The notes under the pieces are model-generated. The model saw only the letters and a list, made by a program, of their open reading frames with translations, ran no database searches and was not told the DNA's origin. The translations under genes and the position numbers were made by a program. Below are positions 26,830-36,356 of a stretch of 64,000 nt of DNA, piece after piece; positions within the stretch are counted from its first letter, which is position 1, and each line of letters begins with the position of its first letter. The stretch is from the NCBI GenBank assembly GCA_002730035.1, contig PBYU01000094.1:62001-126000 (forward strand), written 5' to 3'. Source of the DNA: Gammaproteobacteria bacterium (lineage in GTDB: Bacteria > Pseudomonadota > Gammaproteobacteria > Pseudomonadales > Pseudohongiellaceae).

Positions 26830-27840
26830 CTACAACAAGCCTTCCGCTTCGAGCCGTTCCTGCACCCGCGCACCGCGCAGAATATTCACCATGCCATAGT
26901 TGCCTTCGTGGCAGGCATACTCATAAAGCAGGCCATCCACCTTGGTCATTGAAACGATGCCCGTGAATATGTCTGAATAGGTAGACGGGTCGTCGACGGT
27001 GAACTCGTAGTCGACAGTATAGGGCCCTACACGGGTCAACTTTTCTGTGAGAACTTTGTCATAGGAAGTACCGGTTGATCCGAAGCTCGGCGACAGGTCG
27101 TTGAAGTTTTTGGTTACTATTACGAGCGTATCGCCATCCCAGTAGCCACGTGAATCACCCGTGTAAAGTCTCACTATGTCATCGAGTTCAGCCAGTTCCG
27201 CTGCGGAGTCATAAAGTGGAACCACGCGGGCATCGTGAATCATTTCTGTCATCAGTACAACGGTGTCTTTACTTTGAACGATCTGTACATTGTTGTTATA
27301 CAGGCTTGGTACAAACGGCGGGCCAGCATTGAAGCCGATGATGCATCTCTCGGATAGACCTCGGTCTTCGGGGCCATCCGTACCGATTCCACCGGCACCT
27401 AATCGCACGGGGCGCGTACCGCTGGTAGTTCCTCCACCATAAACACCTTGCGCGGTTACCGCACCTTCGGCCAGCTCCGGCATCCTACCATCGGTCGGAT
27501 AGACGATATGCGAAGTACGTACATTGCCACCAATACCGGCATTCTCAATCCAGAAATCATTATAGGACTCATCGACACCCCGGATTGGCAGAGCCGAGTC
27601 TGAATTAGCATCGGCTTCAGTACGGCGAGCCTGAGCATCCGCGATTTCTTCCTCGGTGAGGAATTGTCGTTCCCCAAATCGACTCGGGCGCTGCATGGGT
27701 ACGTTAGATGAAAAATTCCAAACCCCCTGCAGATCAGCCTGATCCCACTCAGTGCGCGGCGCCTCGAAGTCCTGGGCAGATAGGGCCAGCGAGTAGGTGG
27801 CGGCAAAACCCAGCAGAATCAATGAGCTTATTGTTTTCAT
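26830..27840 (-). CDS. secreted DxQGVW-family protein of unknown function
   Basis: 336 residues with a signal peptide (ISSLILLGFAATYSLALSAQ). Paralogue of 3114-4103: the mature start has DQADLQGVWNFSSNVPMQRP and the end LLYEYACHEGNYGMVNILRG then ARVQERLEAEGLL. The middle has IVQSKDTVVLMTEMIHDARV and GYWDGDTLVIVTKNFNDLSP, matching the same positions in the other copy. Family function unknown. It has its own short upstream region with a GGGAGC-type ribosome site. A NIPSNAP gene lies 186 bases further upstream, so the two may be independently expressed. Confidence 0.82.
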   Translation of the reverse strand: MKTISSLILLGFAATYSLALSAQDFEAPRTEWDQADLQGVWNFSSNVPMQRPSRFGERQFLTEEEIADAQARRTEADANSDSALPIRGVDESYNDFWIENAGIGGNVRTSHIVYPTDGRMPELAEGAVTAQGVYGGGTTSGTRPVRLGAGGIGTDGPEDRGLSERCIIGFNAGPPFVPSLYNNNVQIVQSKDTVVLMTEMIHDARVVPLYDSAAELAELDDIVRLYTGDSRGYWDGDTLVIVTKNFNDLSPSFGSTGTSYDKVLTEKLTRVGPYTVDYEFTVDDPSTYSDIFTGIVSMTKVDGLLYEYACHEGNYGMVNILRGARVQERLEAEGLL

Positions 27841-28026
27841 GGCGTGCTCCCAGAAGACCTTAAAAAGCAGTTTATTTAGCTGACAGACGATAGCCTATTC
27901 GTGCTACGAACACAATTCAGTTGGCAGCCGGTATACGCCACAGACTGACCACAGGCAGTGTTCGGTTCTCCCGCCGGGTTCTGCGTGCCCGCGTGGCACA
28001 AGCTGATCCGCAGTGCGCTGACAGTG

Positions 28027-28455
28027 CTACTTAAGTGGAGAGAAAACAGTTGGATCCAGGAACTGGTTAACCACATTGATCACGATCGGCCCATCTGCTA
28101 TCGACGCGTCCCACATTTCTGTCCACTGCGGGTCTGCACCGAATGCCTGCCAGGAAGCTACAGCGGATTCACGACTCTCGTGAGCCACCATATAGACCAT
28201 GGTGTTGTTCGACAGCTCCTCATCATCGGGAATCCAATAGCCAACACTGGTCATGCCGTGCTTGATGAACAGATCGATTTCACCTCCACCGAAGCGCTGC
28301 AGCAGCGCCGGTAGCTGGCCCTCGGCAGTGGTATAGGTGCGCAGCTCGTAGACTAACTGGTTCTGCGCCAGCACCGTAGTTTGTGTTTGAAAAATAATGC
28401 CAGCAGCGAAGGCGATGGCAATCGTAATGGCAATAGTAGCAAATTTTTTCAGCAT
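28027..28455 (-). CDS. exported NIPSNAP-family protein
   Basis: 142 residues from the ATG at 28455, selected for a GAGGATCT ribosome site and because it starts the signal/anchor MLKKFATIAITIAIAFAAGI; the frame remains open to 28563 but without these features. NIPSNAP motifs: VYELRTYTTAEGQLPALLQ, GEIDLFIKHGMTSVGYWIP, NNTMVYMVAHESRESAVASW. Function unknown. A truncated close relative is at 36123-36356, with which it even shares upstream sequence (GCCTAG...GTAAAT/GTAATT...GTACAAA). Paralogue of the NIPSNAP at 18793. Confidence 0.85.
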   Translation of the reverse strand: MLKKFATIAITIAIAFAAGIIFQTQTTVLAQNQLVYELRTYTTAEGQLPALLQRFGGGEIDLFIKHGMTSVGYWIPDDEELSNNTMVYMVAHESRESAVASWQAFGADPQWTEMWDASIADGPIVINVVNQFLDPTVFSPLK

Positions 28456-28574
28456 GCTGAGATCCTCAGATTTGTTATTCTCATTCCAGCCTAGAGTAAA
28501 TCGGCAAAGAGTACAAACCGCTTCGAAGGCGTACCACAGCAAGCGACGTGAGCTGATCGGCAAGACTACCGATA

Positions 28575-28699
28575 CGCCGTATCGAAGACCTGCTTTTTGA
28601 ATACGCCTGTCATGAGAGCAATCACGGCCTGGCTGGTATTCTGACTGGCGACGCTACGAGTCCATGGGCATGGACGGTGACGGCACGCCTAAGGAATAA
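28575..28699 (+). pseudogene. frameshifted C-terminal fragment of a DxQGVW-family gene
   Basis: On the plus strand the frame at 28584 reads EDLLFEYACHESNHGLAGIL then TGDA, which is the C-terminal signature EYACHEGNY...GAR of the family at 3114 and 26830. A +1 shift just after it gives YESMGMDGDGTPKE and a TAA at 28697-28699, the kind of acidic tail the family has; the unshifted frame runs to TAG at 28703. Nothing upstream of the motif is left. It lies convergent with the MFS gene. Confidence 0.6.
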
Positions 28700-28720
28700 T
28701 TAGTGGGTTACAAGGGATAC

Positions 28721-30055
28721 TCAATCCGGCGCCGTCGCCAGATCATCCTTTATTGATCGTGCAGCATAATAAAAGTGCCATGTTGACCATAACATGATCG
28801 CAGGAAGCAATATCACCATGGCATAACGTAAAGATTCTGATCCAAATGAAGGCTCAAGAGAATCACTTAAAACCCCAACCAAAAATGGTCCCAGACCGAG
28901 ACCGATGACATTTATGACCAGCAGAAAAATCGCTGAGGCGGTGGCGCGCATACGCAGACCAACCAGTCCGTGAGTGGTAGCAATAGAGCAACCCAGATAG
29001 ACGTTGTGAAATAGCCCAGGAAGAAATGCGAAAATCAGCGCGACGTATTGATTGCCTGCAAGATAAACTACGAACATGGGGGGCACACACAGTAGAGTAG
29101 CTATCGCCGGCAGCCACAAATACCAGCGTTTATCACGAATGGCTAACTTATCAGCAAGTAGGCCTCCGGCAAAAACACCGATTGCGGCACATAAGCCCGA
29201 TGATATAGCCAGCCAGGTGCCAAGCTCTCCAGTAGTCATCTCATGGCTGCGGATAAAGAAAGAAGTTGCCCAGGTGACGTGTCCATATCCAGCGAATGCG
29301 TTAAGCCCACCGGCCAGCGCCATATGCCGGAAGGTTCGCCGCTTCCAAAGCAGAGACACTACCTCCACAAAAGATGCCTGAGCATCGGAGACTTTTTTAT
29401 TCTCAAGCAAACCACGAATTGGATCTTTAATGGTGCCGCGAACCAGAAATGCCAACAGAATACCCGGCACTCCTACCACCATGAATGCAACTCGCCAACC
29501 GAAAAATTCGTTAAGCCATCCTCCCAGGAGAAACCCGAAGAGAATACCTATATTGACGCCCATCGAATAAAATGCCAGCGCACTAGCACGCTTAGCGGGT
29601 GGGAAAATATCGGAGACGATCGAATGAGACGGCGGGCTGCCACCCGCTTCCCCTATACCGACACCTATCCTGGCTGCCAGGAGCTGCGTGTAGTTTTGCG
29701 CAAGACCGCTGATAGCGGTCATGAAACTCCATATTCCGACCGACATGGCAACGATATTTCTGCGGTTCCCTCTATCCGCCCAGCGAGCAATAGGAATCCC
29801 TGCTGTGACATAGAACATTGCAAATGCAAAACCGGTTAGCAGACCAAGCTGGCTGTCTGACAAGGAAAGATCGACCTTAATGGATTCCTGCAATACGGAG
29901 AGCAACTGCCGGTCTATAAAATTGAAGGCATACACAATGGTGAGCAATACCAGTGCATAGTTTCTGGTGGCACTGCTATCGTAAGGGTTGTCAACAGGTG
30001 CTGTATAAACAGGGCTGACTTCACCGCTTTCTTCAGTATCAGTTAATTCCGCCAT
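28721..30055 (-). CDS. MFS transporter, spinster-like
   Basis: 444 residues with 12 predicted membrane helices. After a 40-residue acidic N-terminus comes YALVLLTIVYAFNFIDRQLL, then GLLTGFAFAMFYVTAGIPIA, RWADRGNRRNIVAMSVGIWS and GIGEAGGSPPSHSIVSDIFP: the diagnostic pattern of the spinster-like branch, common in sphingomonads and marine gammaproteobacteria near catabolic genes. Substrate unknown, probably an organic acid or lipid. It is monocistronic, with an inverted-repeat element immediately upstream. Confidence 0.9.
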   Translation of the reverse strand: MAELTDTEESGEVSPVYTAPVDNPYDSSATRNYALVLLTIVYAFNFIDRQLLSVLQESIKVDLSLSDSQLGLLTGFAFAMFYVTAGIPIARWADRGNRRNIVAMSVGIWSFMTAISGLAQNYTQLLAARIGVGIGEAGGSPPSHSIVSDIFPPAKRASALAFYSMGVNIGILFGFLLGGWLNEFFGWRVAFMVVGVPGILLAFLVRGTIKDPIRGLLENKKVSDAQASFVEVVSLLWKRRTFRHMALAGGLNAFAGYGHVTWATSFFIRSHEMTTGELGTWLAISSGLCAAIGVFAGGLLADKLAIRDKRWYLWLPAIATLLCVPPMFVVYLAGNQYVALIFAFLPGLFHNVYLGCSIATTHGLVGLRMRATASAIFLLVINVIGLGLGPFLVGVLSDSLEPSFGSESLRYAMVILLPAIMLWSTWHFYYAARSIKDDLATAPD

Positions 30056-30120
30056 GACAATTCCTGCTTATAATTATTTGACCGACTGTTTTATTTGAAT
30101 CAATTCTACATCACGGGGAC

Positions 30121-30337
30121 AGGGGACACCCATAAAATAGCAAATTAGGAGCCGTAAAAGGAAATTTCCTTTGTGCTCGGCATCACTAAAGTTATACCAC
30201 CAATCGAGACTGCGCCAGATGCCATGGTAATATCGCCCTGCTAGACGAAGTCGACCCCGCCCGAGCATGTATTCAATGTAGTAGTTATTTGGTAGGAGCG
30301 CACATGCCGCCAATCCATAATTTTATTGGTGTCCCCT
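30121..30337. mobile_element. 217-base inverted-repeat element, perhaps a decayed IS200/REP-type unit
   Basis: Ends are 18-base inverted repeats with one mismatch: AGGGGACACCCATAAAAT at 30121-30138 and ATTTTATTGGTGTCCCCT at 30320-30337. The outer right end abuts the stop codon of the sensor pseudogene. The interior has a minus-strand frame of 79 codons with GRGRLRLAGRYYHG and FSDAEHKGNFLLRLL, faintly like the start of Y1 (REP-associated) transposases, which start with xRLRxxGxxYHV and continue FxDxEHRxxFLxLL. GGTGTCCCC-type ends are familiar from such elements. The identification is tentative; the repeat itself is certain. Confidence 0.5.
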
Positions 30338-31162
30338 TTAATCCTTAGAATTTAAACGCAGTTGTGGATAGAGGGTACGGATGCATTCAGGACAAAGCCC
30401 ATGGGAGAACTCGGCTTCGGAATGCTGCGTGATTTAGAGCTCGATCTGTTGATAGTAACCCTGGTCATCACGAATTTTCTTACAGCTGGCGCAGATTGGA
30501 AGCAGCCCGGAAAGCATCTTCACCTTGCGCATGGCCTGGAAAGACTGATATCGGGCTCGATGATGATGAGCCGATGCAGTGACGCTCATAAGCGTGGCGA
30601 ACACGGCTGCCACTACCATTACAGCTCGATTGGTAATAATTTCTTCATTAGCAGATGAGAAAATAACAAAGCCTTCACCAAATATCATGATCAGCGCGGG
30701 CACAAGCGTCCAGACACCATAGCTAGGGAAGGCAATGTGGGCGGCGAAGATGAAAACAGTCATCACGGTGACAATGCGTATCCCTGAAACATCGCTGGTT
30801 GCATGAAAGGTAACCACTGCAATCGCAACACACGTCGCAAAAATAGTGGGACTCCAATCCAGGACCGTGGCGCTTCGGTATGTCCTCACGACTCATATCA
30901 GAAACGCTCCCAGAATCATGAGCCCGGTTCTTAGCAAGAAACCAAATTGAAATTCGGCACTGCTCGCCAACACGGGAATATCAATCACAGAAAACGCAAA
31001 CAAAAACCCCACTGAAGCGAGCATGATGGCGATGATCTGCCGCATATCGTCTTCAAGATAATGGTCGCGATAGGCCGATTCTTCTTCGAGTGCGCCGCTG
31101 GGGAACATGACGTGCCATAGGGGTATGACAGGCGTTCGTTTTGGACCGGCGTCAAGTATCAT
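30338..31162 (-). pseudogene. membrane sensor-type protein broken by two in-frame stops
   Basis: A 275-codon frame that shows homology throughout but has TGA at 30893-30895 and TAA at 30434-30436. Piece 1 (codons 1-89): EEESAYRDHYLEDDMRQIIA and LASVGFLFAFSVIDIPVLA. Piece 2: VVRTYRSATVLDW, several helices, KMLSGLLPICASCKKIRDDQ. Piece 3: ITQHSEAEFSHGLCPECIRT. The last two join into the cysteine motif CASCKKIRDD...CPEC that normally follows sensor modules in GGDEF and kinase proteins; QIEL-stop-ITQHSE shows the second stop replacing a residue in an otherwise perfect motif. The protein would be a six-helix sensor plus Cys motif without output domain. Confidence 0.8.
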
Positions 31163-31194
31163 TAATTCAAGCCTTTAGTCATGATCCTAATTTT

Positions 31195-31827
31195 TTACAA
31201 GTCCTTCATAGAGGGGAGGCTCATCATGAGAAAGCCGGTAAAGGCGGCGCTGTTTACTGACAGGCTAGGATCAACTTTGGTTTTCATATCGTTAATAATG
31301 GATCGGAACTCCTGGTAAAATTCCCAGTAAGGTTGTGGCCTGTACAACAAAGAGTGCAGCTCGAAATGTGCAATTACGCCTTTGGCGGTTGTGGGCTTTA
31401 CAAAAACCTCGTCTTGCGGTCGAAAATAAACTGGACAGATGCTAATCAGTGACCATTTAGCGATTTTTCCAATCTTCATTATATCCAGTATTTTTTCAAA
31501 GCCTTTTTGTTCATCGCCATGCAATTGTTGCTTCAGCCCAGCTACCAATGCATTCTTTTCTTTTGGTTCGAGACCATTGGCAAAGTCTCTAAATTTCGGC
31601 TTTTCAAAAACGGAGACCATAGAGGATCGGCTAACGATTTTTATCATATTCTCGATAATATTCGACGTGTCCCGGAAATTTTTCTTAGCAAAACTTTCCT
31701 GGGTTAACGTAATCATCTTTTCCATCTTGTGCTTCTTGCCGATTGCCGCCATTTCAGGATCGAGGAAGCCGGCGGGGTAGCGGTTCAGAAACCAGAATTC
31801 CGCCTGTTTTAGTTTTTCAAGATTCAT
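31195..31827 (-). CDS. conserved protein of unknown function
   Basis: 210 residues, cytoplasmic, rich in Lys. Starts MNLEKLKQAEFWFLNRYPAG, continues FLDPEMAAIGKKHKMEKMIT, and has the run ISICPVYFRPQDEVFVKPTT followed by HSLLYRPQPYWEFYQEFRSI. I recognise the general outline from uncharacterised proteins in gammaproteobacteria but no domain name. It follows the M49 peptidase on the same strand after 20 bases and is probably co-transcribed with it. Codon use looks like its neighbours. Confidence 0.75.
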   Translation of the reverse strand: MNLEKLKQAEFWFLNRYPAGFLDPEMAAIGKKHKMEKMITLTQESFAKKNFRDTSNIIENMIKIVSRSSMVSVFEKPKFRDFANGLEPKEKNALVAGLKQQLHGDEQKGFEKILDIMKIGKIAKWSLISICPVYFRPQDEVFVKPTTAKGVIAHFELHSLLYRPQPYWEFYQEFRSIINDMKTKVDPSLSVNSAAFTGFLMMSLPSMKDL

Positions 31828-31847
31828 GCTGACTCGCCAGAAAGTGT

Positions 31848-34007
31848 CTAATTATCGCTCGGTAAAAATGAATAATTAGCAGAATACTCTAGCATCTGAG
31901 CCATGAAATCATCCGGGTATTCAATTCGTACATCGCTTACTTCGCCATTTATGTCTGTTGCTACAACCCGCGGATTGATAAAGCCTGAATAGGGTGCTAC
32001 ATCGAGAGTGGCATAGCGCTGCAAGACCTCGGCGTGCAATTCCTCGTCTACCTGGGTGCCGTAATTCTCCACCAGGTCTCTGGCTGCCTCAAAATCGCCT
32101 TCAGATTTGATGCGTTGGATTTCCTGCAGCAGGCGGCCGAATATGACGCGCAGTTTCTCGTAGTCATTGATTACAAAGTAAGTCTCGCCATCGCGTTCAA
32201 CACGCTCTATCACGTTTTCTTCAAGCCCCTGCTCGTAAGACCACAGCGCCACTAGTTGACGGTTTCGCATGTGGGCTTCTTCGACTAGCTCGCCCGGTTG
32301 CAATCGATACAGCTGTGTCATCGCGCCGCTACGAATATAGCCATCGTATTCGGATCGGCCTACATCCAGACTATCCATGACCCCGATCTCGATTAGCATT
32401 GGATCGAGAATATAGTACAGCGCAACCAAATCGGCGCGGCCTTCTTCCAATGTGCTGGCATATTGCCTTAGGGTTTCCCGCGTGGTGCCCACGCCTTCAT
32501 TGATCTGGCCGGAGGCATGGCCGATGACCTCATGCATATCCGTATGCAAGTCTCCCGCTTGTTCCGAGTGAGCGCGACTGCGGCTGATCTCTTCCGGGGA
32601 ATAGGCAAATTCTTCGAGCGTCTTACTCGGCGATGCGTTATAGGCACCAACGATGTTGGAAAGGCTAACGGACTTCGAACCATGCTCTGCCCGGATCCAA
32701 CTCGAGTTGGGCAGGTTTATACCGATTGGTGTTGCGGGCGAAGAGTCTCCCGATTCCATCACTACGGTAATGGCCTTGCCATCGATTCCGGTGACGTCTG
32801 CTTTCTTATGCAGACCCAGAATCGGTGAGTTGTCTTCGAACCATTGAGCACGTTCGCCAATAGCAGAAATTCTGCGAGTCGCTGCTTCATCCCGAAATGC
32901 CACAACCGATTCAAATGACCCTCGGTAGCCCAGGGGGTCGTTGTACACTTCGATAAAGCCATTAATTACATCGATGAGTGATTCTGTATCCTGCACCCAG
33001 GCAATATTGTAGGCATCGAAATCTTCAAGATCTCCGCTGCGGTAATACTTGACGAGCAATTCAAGCGCTGTTTTTTGCTTGTCATTTTCAGCGACAGTGA
33101 TTGCTCTTTCCAGCCAGTACACAACTTGTTCCAATGCCGCGCTATACATGCCACCAACGCGCCAAACTTGTTCCGTAACTTCCCCATCCACTTTAATCAA
33201 TTTCGAATTCAATCCATGCGATACAGGATTTTCATCACTTGAATCTGACCTGGCGGCATAAAAGTCAATCACCTCTTGTTCGGTTACACCTTCATAAAAA
33301 TTAACCGCTGAAGTAACAACCTTATCTACACCATTGGCGGTATTGACTTTTTTCGCGTCCAGCGTCGGATCGAACAGAATCGGTGTTAATTCAGCAATTA
33401 GCTGGTCGACATCCTGGTTTTCCCGCAACGGGTAATTTGCCGAAGCGGCGCTATTGGTGACTAATTCGGCGAAAAACTGCTGATCGAATAACGGAGTAAA
33501 TTTTGCGCTGGAATAATGATGATGAATGCCATTGGCAAACCACATTTGCTTGGCGTAGGTAATAAAATTATTGAAGCTCTCGGTGTTTCTATCGCCGTTG
33601 TAATGCTGGATTACTTCTTCGATGGTACGACGAATTCGCAGATTATGTTTATAGTTCTGGTCATACATAATATCTCGTCCCGACAGGGCGGCCTGAGACA
33701 GGTAGTACAGTAATTCCTTCTGGCTAGTGCTTAGGGCGTCGAAACCTGCTACCTGGTAACGCAACATCCGTATATCGGCGAAGCGATCGGCTTCGTAGGC
33801 GAAACTGTTCTCATCCACTGGCTCAATGAGTTCGCTTGGGGTAGCTTCGAAGTTTTCGGCGACTTGCGGCATTTCCACTTCAGTAGATGAGGCTGTGCTG
33901 CTATCGCTCGCGTCCCCGCATGTCACTAACACGCTGGCACAGAGAATGGCGCCTAGTAGTCGAATCAGGTATTGGAAATACTCGTTGTGCATCATTTTGT
34001 TTTTCAT
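31848..34007 (-). CDS. dipeptidyl-peptidase III-like lipoprotein (peptidase family M49)
   Basis: 719 residues. N-terminal lipoprotein-like signal with Cys30 in VLVTCGD (a Thr before Cys is unusual). The zinc motif is HEVIGH at 492-497, the six-residue HExxGH form specific to family M49, with the third ligand in EEGRADLVAL about 35 residues later. Typical surrounding runs: GINLPNSSWIRAEHGSKSVS, NIVGAYNAS and INEGVGTTRETLRQYASTLE. It should remove dipeptides from peptides at the periplasmic or outer-membrane face. Members of this bacterial branch are often mis-named dihydrofolate reductase. The downstream gene at 31195 is probably in the same transcript; a peptide transporter gene (now broken) lies upstream on the same strand. 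Confidence 0.92.
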   Translation of the reverse strand: MKNKMMHNEYFQYLIRLLGAILCASVLVTCGDASDSSTASSTEVEMPQVAENFEATPSELIEPVDENSFAYEADRFADIRMLRYQVAGFDALSTSQKELLYYLSQAALSGRDIMYDQNYKHNLRIRRTIEEVIQHYNGDRNTESFNNFITYAKQMWFANGIHHHYSSAKFTPLFDQQFFAELVTNSAASANYPLRENQDVDQLIAELTPILFDPTLDAKKVNTANGVDKVVTSAVNFYEGVTEQEVIDFYAARSDSSDENPVSHGLNSKLIKVDGEVTEQVWRVGGMYSAALEQVVYWLERAITVAENDKQKTALELLVKYYRSGDLEDFDAYNIAWVQDTESLIDVINGFIEVYNDPLGYRGSFESVVAFRDEAATRRISAIGERAQWFEDNSPILGLHKKADVTGIDGKAITVVMESGDSSPATPIGINLPNSSWIRAEHGSKSVSLSNIVGAYNASPSKTLEEFAYSPEEISRSRAHSEQAGDLHTDMHEVIGHASGQINEGVGTTRETLRQYASTLEEGRADLVALYYILDPMLIEIGVMDSLDVGRSEYDGYIRSGAMTQLYRLQPGELVEEAHMRNRQLVALWSYEQGLEENVIERVERDGETYFVINDYEKLRVIFGRLLQEIQRIKSEGDFEAARDLVENYGTQVDEELHAEVLQRYATLDVAPYSGFINPRVVATDINGEVSDVRIEYPDDFMAQMLEYSANYSFLPSDN

Positions 34008-34206
34008 TTGCTCAGTCCCGAAAGTGTAAGTGGCCGTTTAGCCTGGAGTTTCTGTGAGGGTATACGTAGAATAAAAACTATCTACTTCTAAGTCTACGAC
34101 TTCTTTATCAGAAGTAACTCTCCTGCCTGCCCCAGTACTCCTTGGAAATCTCTCTAAATGACCACCACATTAGGCAATCTAAGCTGGTCATCGGTTTGGT
34201 TTCAAT

Positions 34207-36118
34207 CTACTGCTGTGGTTTCGTCTGTCTAAAGAAACAGATAACGATTGCTATGGCCGTGAGTACAGACAGCATCGTGACCGCGGCCGTTGATAAGCCG
34301 AGATCCAGGGATTGAATACCCAGCGCAGCCAGGCCGGCCAGCCCCACCGACATCAGCGCCTCGCCGGCGATGACTCCCGAAGAGAACAGCATGCCTCGAT
34401 GCAGGACGCGGTCATGGTCGGCGACCGGCTTATCTTTTGAATATAGATGCGCCATGATGCCACCGATTAGAATTGGTGTAGCTAATCCGAATGGAAGGTA
34501 CATGCCCACCGCGATGGGCATCAGGTGTGCACGGAATTTGTACTTGTTCTTTTTTAGATACCAGTCGATAGCAAGAATGATAATACCGACCAACACGCCG
34601 TAGCCGATCATGTTCCAGGGGAGTTCACTCTCGCCGGAAAAGCCTCTGGCCAGAGAGGCGAACAGGCTGGCTTGTGGTGCAGATAACTCCCGTCCACCGA
34701 TGCCGCCCTCGATATTGTTATGCAGCAGATTTAGCACCGGCGGCATGACGAAGGCGGCGACACAGACACCGGCAATCTGCATCATCTGTTGTCGAAACGG
34801 TGCTGCACCGACCATGGAACCAGTCTTCAGATCATTACACACGTCACCGGCGGTAGCGGCGACGCAACAGACGATGGCGGCGATGCCGAGAGTGGCCACC
34901 ATGGCCTCCGTACCGCTGTAGTTAAACAACCACAACATACCACCGGCTACCAAAACAGCGGTGATGGTCATGCCAGAAACCGGGCTGTTTGAATTGCCTA
35001 CCAGTCCGACGATGTAGCTGGCCACGGCAGTAAAGAAGAATCCCATCACTATCATCACCACGGTAGAGAGCAGAGTAATTCCGAATCCGCCGGTGAAGCG
35101 CCAGTTGACGAAGGCCAGCACCGCCATACAAGCCAGGCAGATTGCAAGAATTGCGGAGCTGGGAATATCGCACTCCAGATCGTGTTGCACTAAGGCGCCG
35201 CTTGACAAGTTTTTTCTGAGTTCATCGACTGCAGCAACCAGGCCATGTCACACCGATACCAGCGAGGCAAAACCACCCAACACCATGGCGCCCACTCCCA
35301 CGTACTGAATTTGGGAGCTCCAGATCTCGTAAGCGCCATCGACGGCACCGCTAAACTGATCACCATTTCCATATAATGGAAGCGCGATCAACCAGGAGAT
35401 GGCTCCGCCGATAAACACCATCGCGGCAACGTTCAGCCGCACAATAAAACCGATGGCTACCAGCATGGGCGACATGTCGCCGCCAATATAAAAGATACGC
35501 GAGCCGATTACGGTTGCTCCTTCCAGTGTGCCGCTGATCAAGCCGAACAGTTTACCAGCCAAGGCAACAACCACACCTAATAGACCGCCCATTACCAGGT
35601 CGCGTCCGCCAGCTTCGGCATTCTCCTCGGCGCCTGCTTGCAGCACTGCCGCACAGGCCGCCCCTTCCGGGTAGGCCAACTCTTTGTTATTGAGAATAAA
35701 GACCTTGCGCATGGGAATCATAAAGAGGATGCCAAGCAGGCCACCGGTCAGCGGTCAGCGCGATGATAGTCACCGACCAGAAATCGAACTGATTCCAGAA
35801 GCCAATTAATATCATGGCGGGCATGGTAAAGATGATGCCTGACGCCAGTGACTCGCCCGCTGAAGCACAGGTCTGCACCTGGTTCGCTTCCAGTATCGTG
35901 GAGTTTTTGAAAAACAGGCGGAACAGTAGCATTGCCATCACCGCCGCCGGGATAGAGGCGGACACAGTCATGCCAGCCCGCAGTCCTACGTAGACATTGG
36001 CCGCACCCATGATCACCGCCAGCAGCAGTCCTAAAACTATTACTCTCAGGGTGATCTCTCGGCGGGGTATAGCCGGGGCCTGGGTTGAGGCAGCGGTATC
36101 GATCGTGGAGTCACTCAT
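34207..36118 (-). pseudogene. OPT-family oligopeptide transporter with a 7-base duplication and a nonsense codon
   Basis: Three pieces in order make one OPT transporter of about 635 residues: ITLRVIVLGLLLAVIMGAAN and NVYVGLRAGMTVSASIPAAV; MRKVFILNNKELAYPEGAAC and AAVLQAGAE; later SGMTITAVLVAGGMLWLFNY and YLPFGLATPILIGGIMAHLY. Break 1 is a tandem 7-base duplication at 35745-35758 that turns ALTGGLLGILFMIP into ALTADRW. Break 2 is TGA at 35248-35250 between ASLVSV and HGLVAAVDELR, same frame on both sides, most simply CGA (Arg) to TGA. The product would have imported peptides, complementing the M49 peptidase. Start at 36118 gives MSDSTIDTAASTQAP. Confidence 0.9.
35745..35758. repeat. 7-base tandem duplication causing a frameshift
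   Basis: Plus strand CGGTCAG-CGGTCAG. Removing one copy restores the OPT frame exactly (ACC GGT GGC CTG CTT on the minus strand reads TGGLL). This is a classic replication-slippage or template-duplication insertion. Confidence 0.88.
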
Positions 36119-36122
36119 GGGT

Positions 36123-36356
36123 TCAATTAAACCAGACAAAATTAGTAGTTAGAAGCAATTGCCCGTAAGTAGCGCGATATCTGATTTGCCCGAGCTTTGG
36201 GCCTACCATGTACACCAGAGTATTTGGAGACAATTTATCATCACCGGGAATCCAGTCGCCGACGCTAGTCATGCCATGCTTGATAAATAGATCAATCTCG
36301 CCACGACCGAATCTATCTAACAACGCAGGCAGCTTGCCATTGACCCTCTGAATTAT
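36123..36356 (-). pseudogene. internally deleted, truncated NIPSNAP gene
   Basis: Reads GKLPALLDRFGRGEIDLFIK then HGMTSVGDWIPGDDKLSPN and NTLVYMVGPK before diverging. It is a close relative of the intact gene at 28027-28455 (QLPALLQRFGGGEIDLFIKH). The signal peptide and first strand are missing, and the bases immediately upstream (36360-36400) resemble the 5' flank of that gene, so about 45 codons were deleted between promoter region and residue 50. The C-terminal half is also lost. It could translate a 66-residue product from ATG/TTG at 36323 but is unlikely to be functional. Confidence 0.75.

Noticed and set aside
29243-29839. 198-codon frame opposite the MFS gene at 28721
   Set aside because: Antisense shadow of a 12-helix transporter; polar, no family pattern.
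30074-30313. 79-codon frame as an independent gene
   Set aside because: It lies inside the inverted-repeat element and spans its left end; at best a transposase remnant.
30893-30895. TGA in the sensor gene as a second selenocysteine
   Set aside because: It lies in a hydrophobic segment with no redox motif or Cys alignment, no SECIS-like hairpin follows at the right distance, and a second stop (TAA) interrupts the same gene.
35248-35250. TGA in the OPT transporter as selenocysteine
   Set aside because: Transporter loop context, no nearby Cys, and the gene is already frameshifted upstream.
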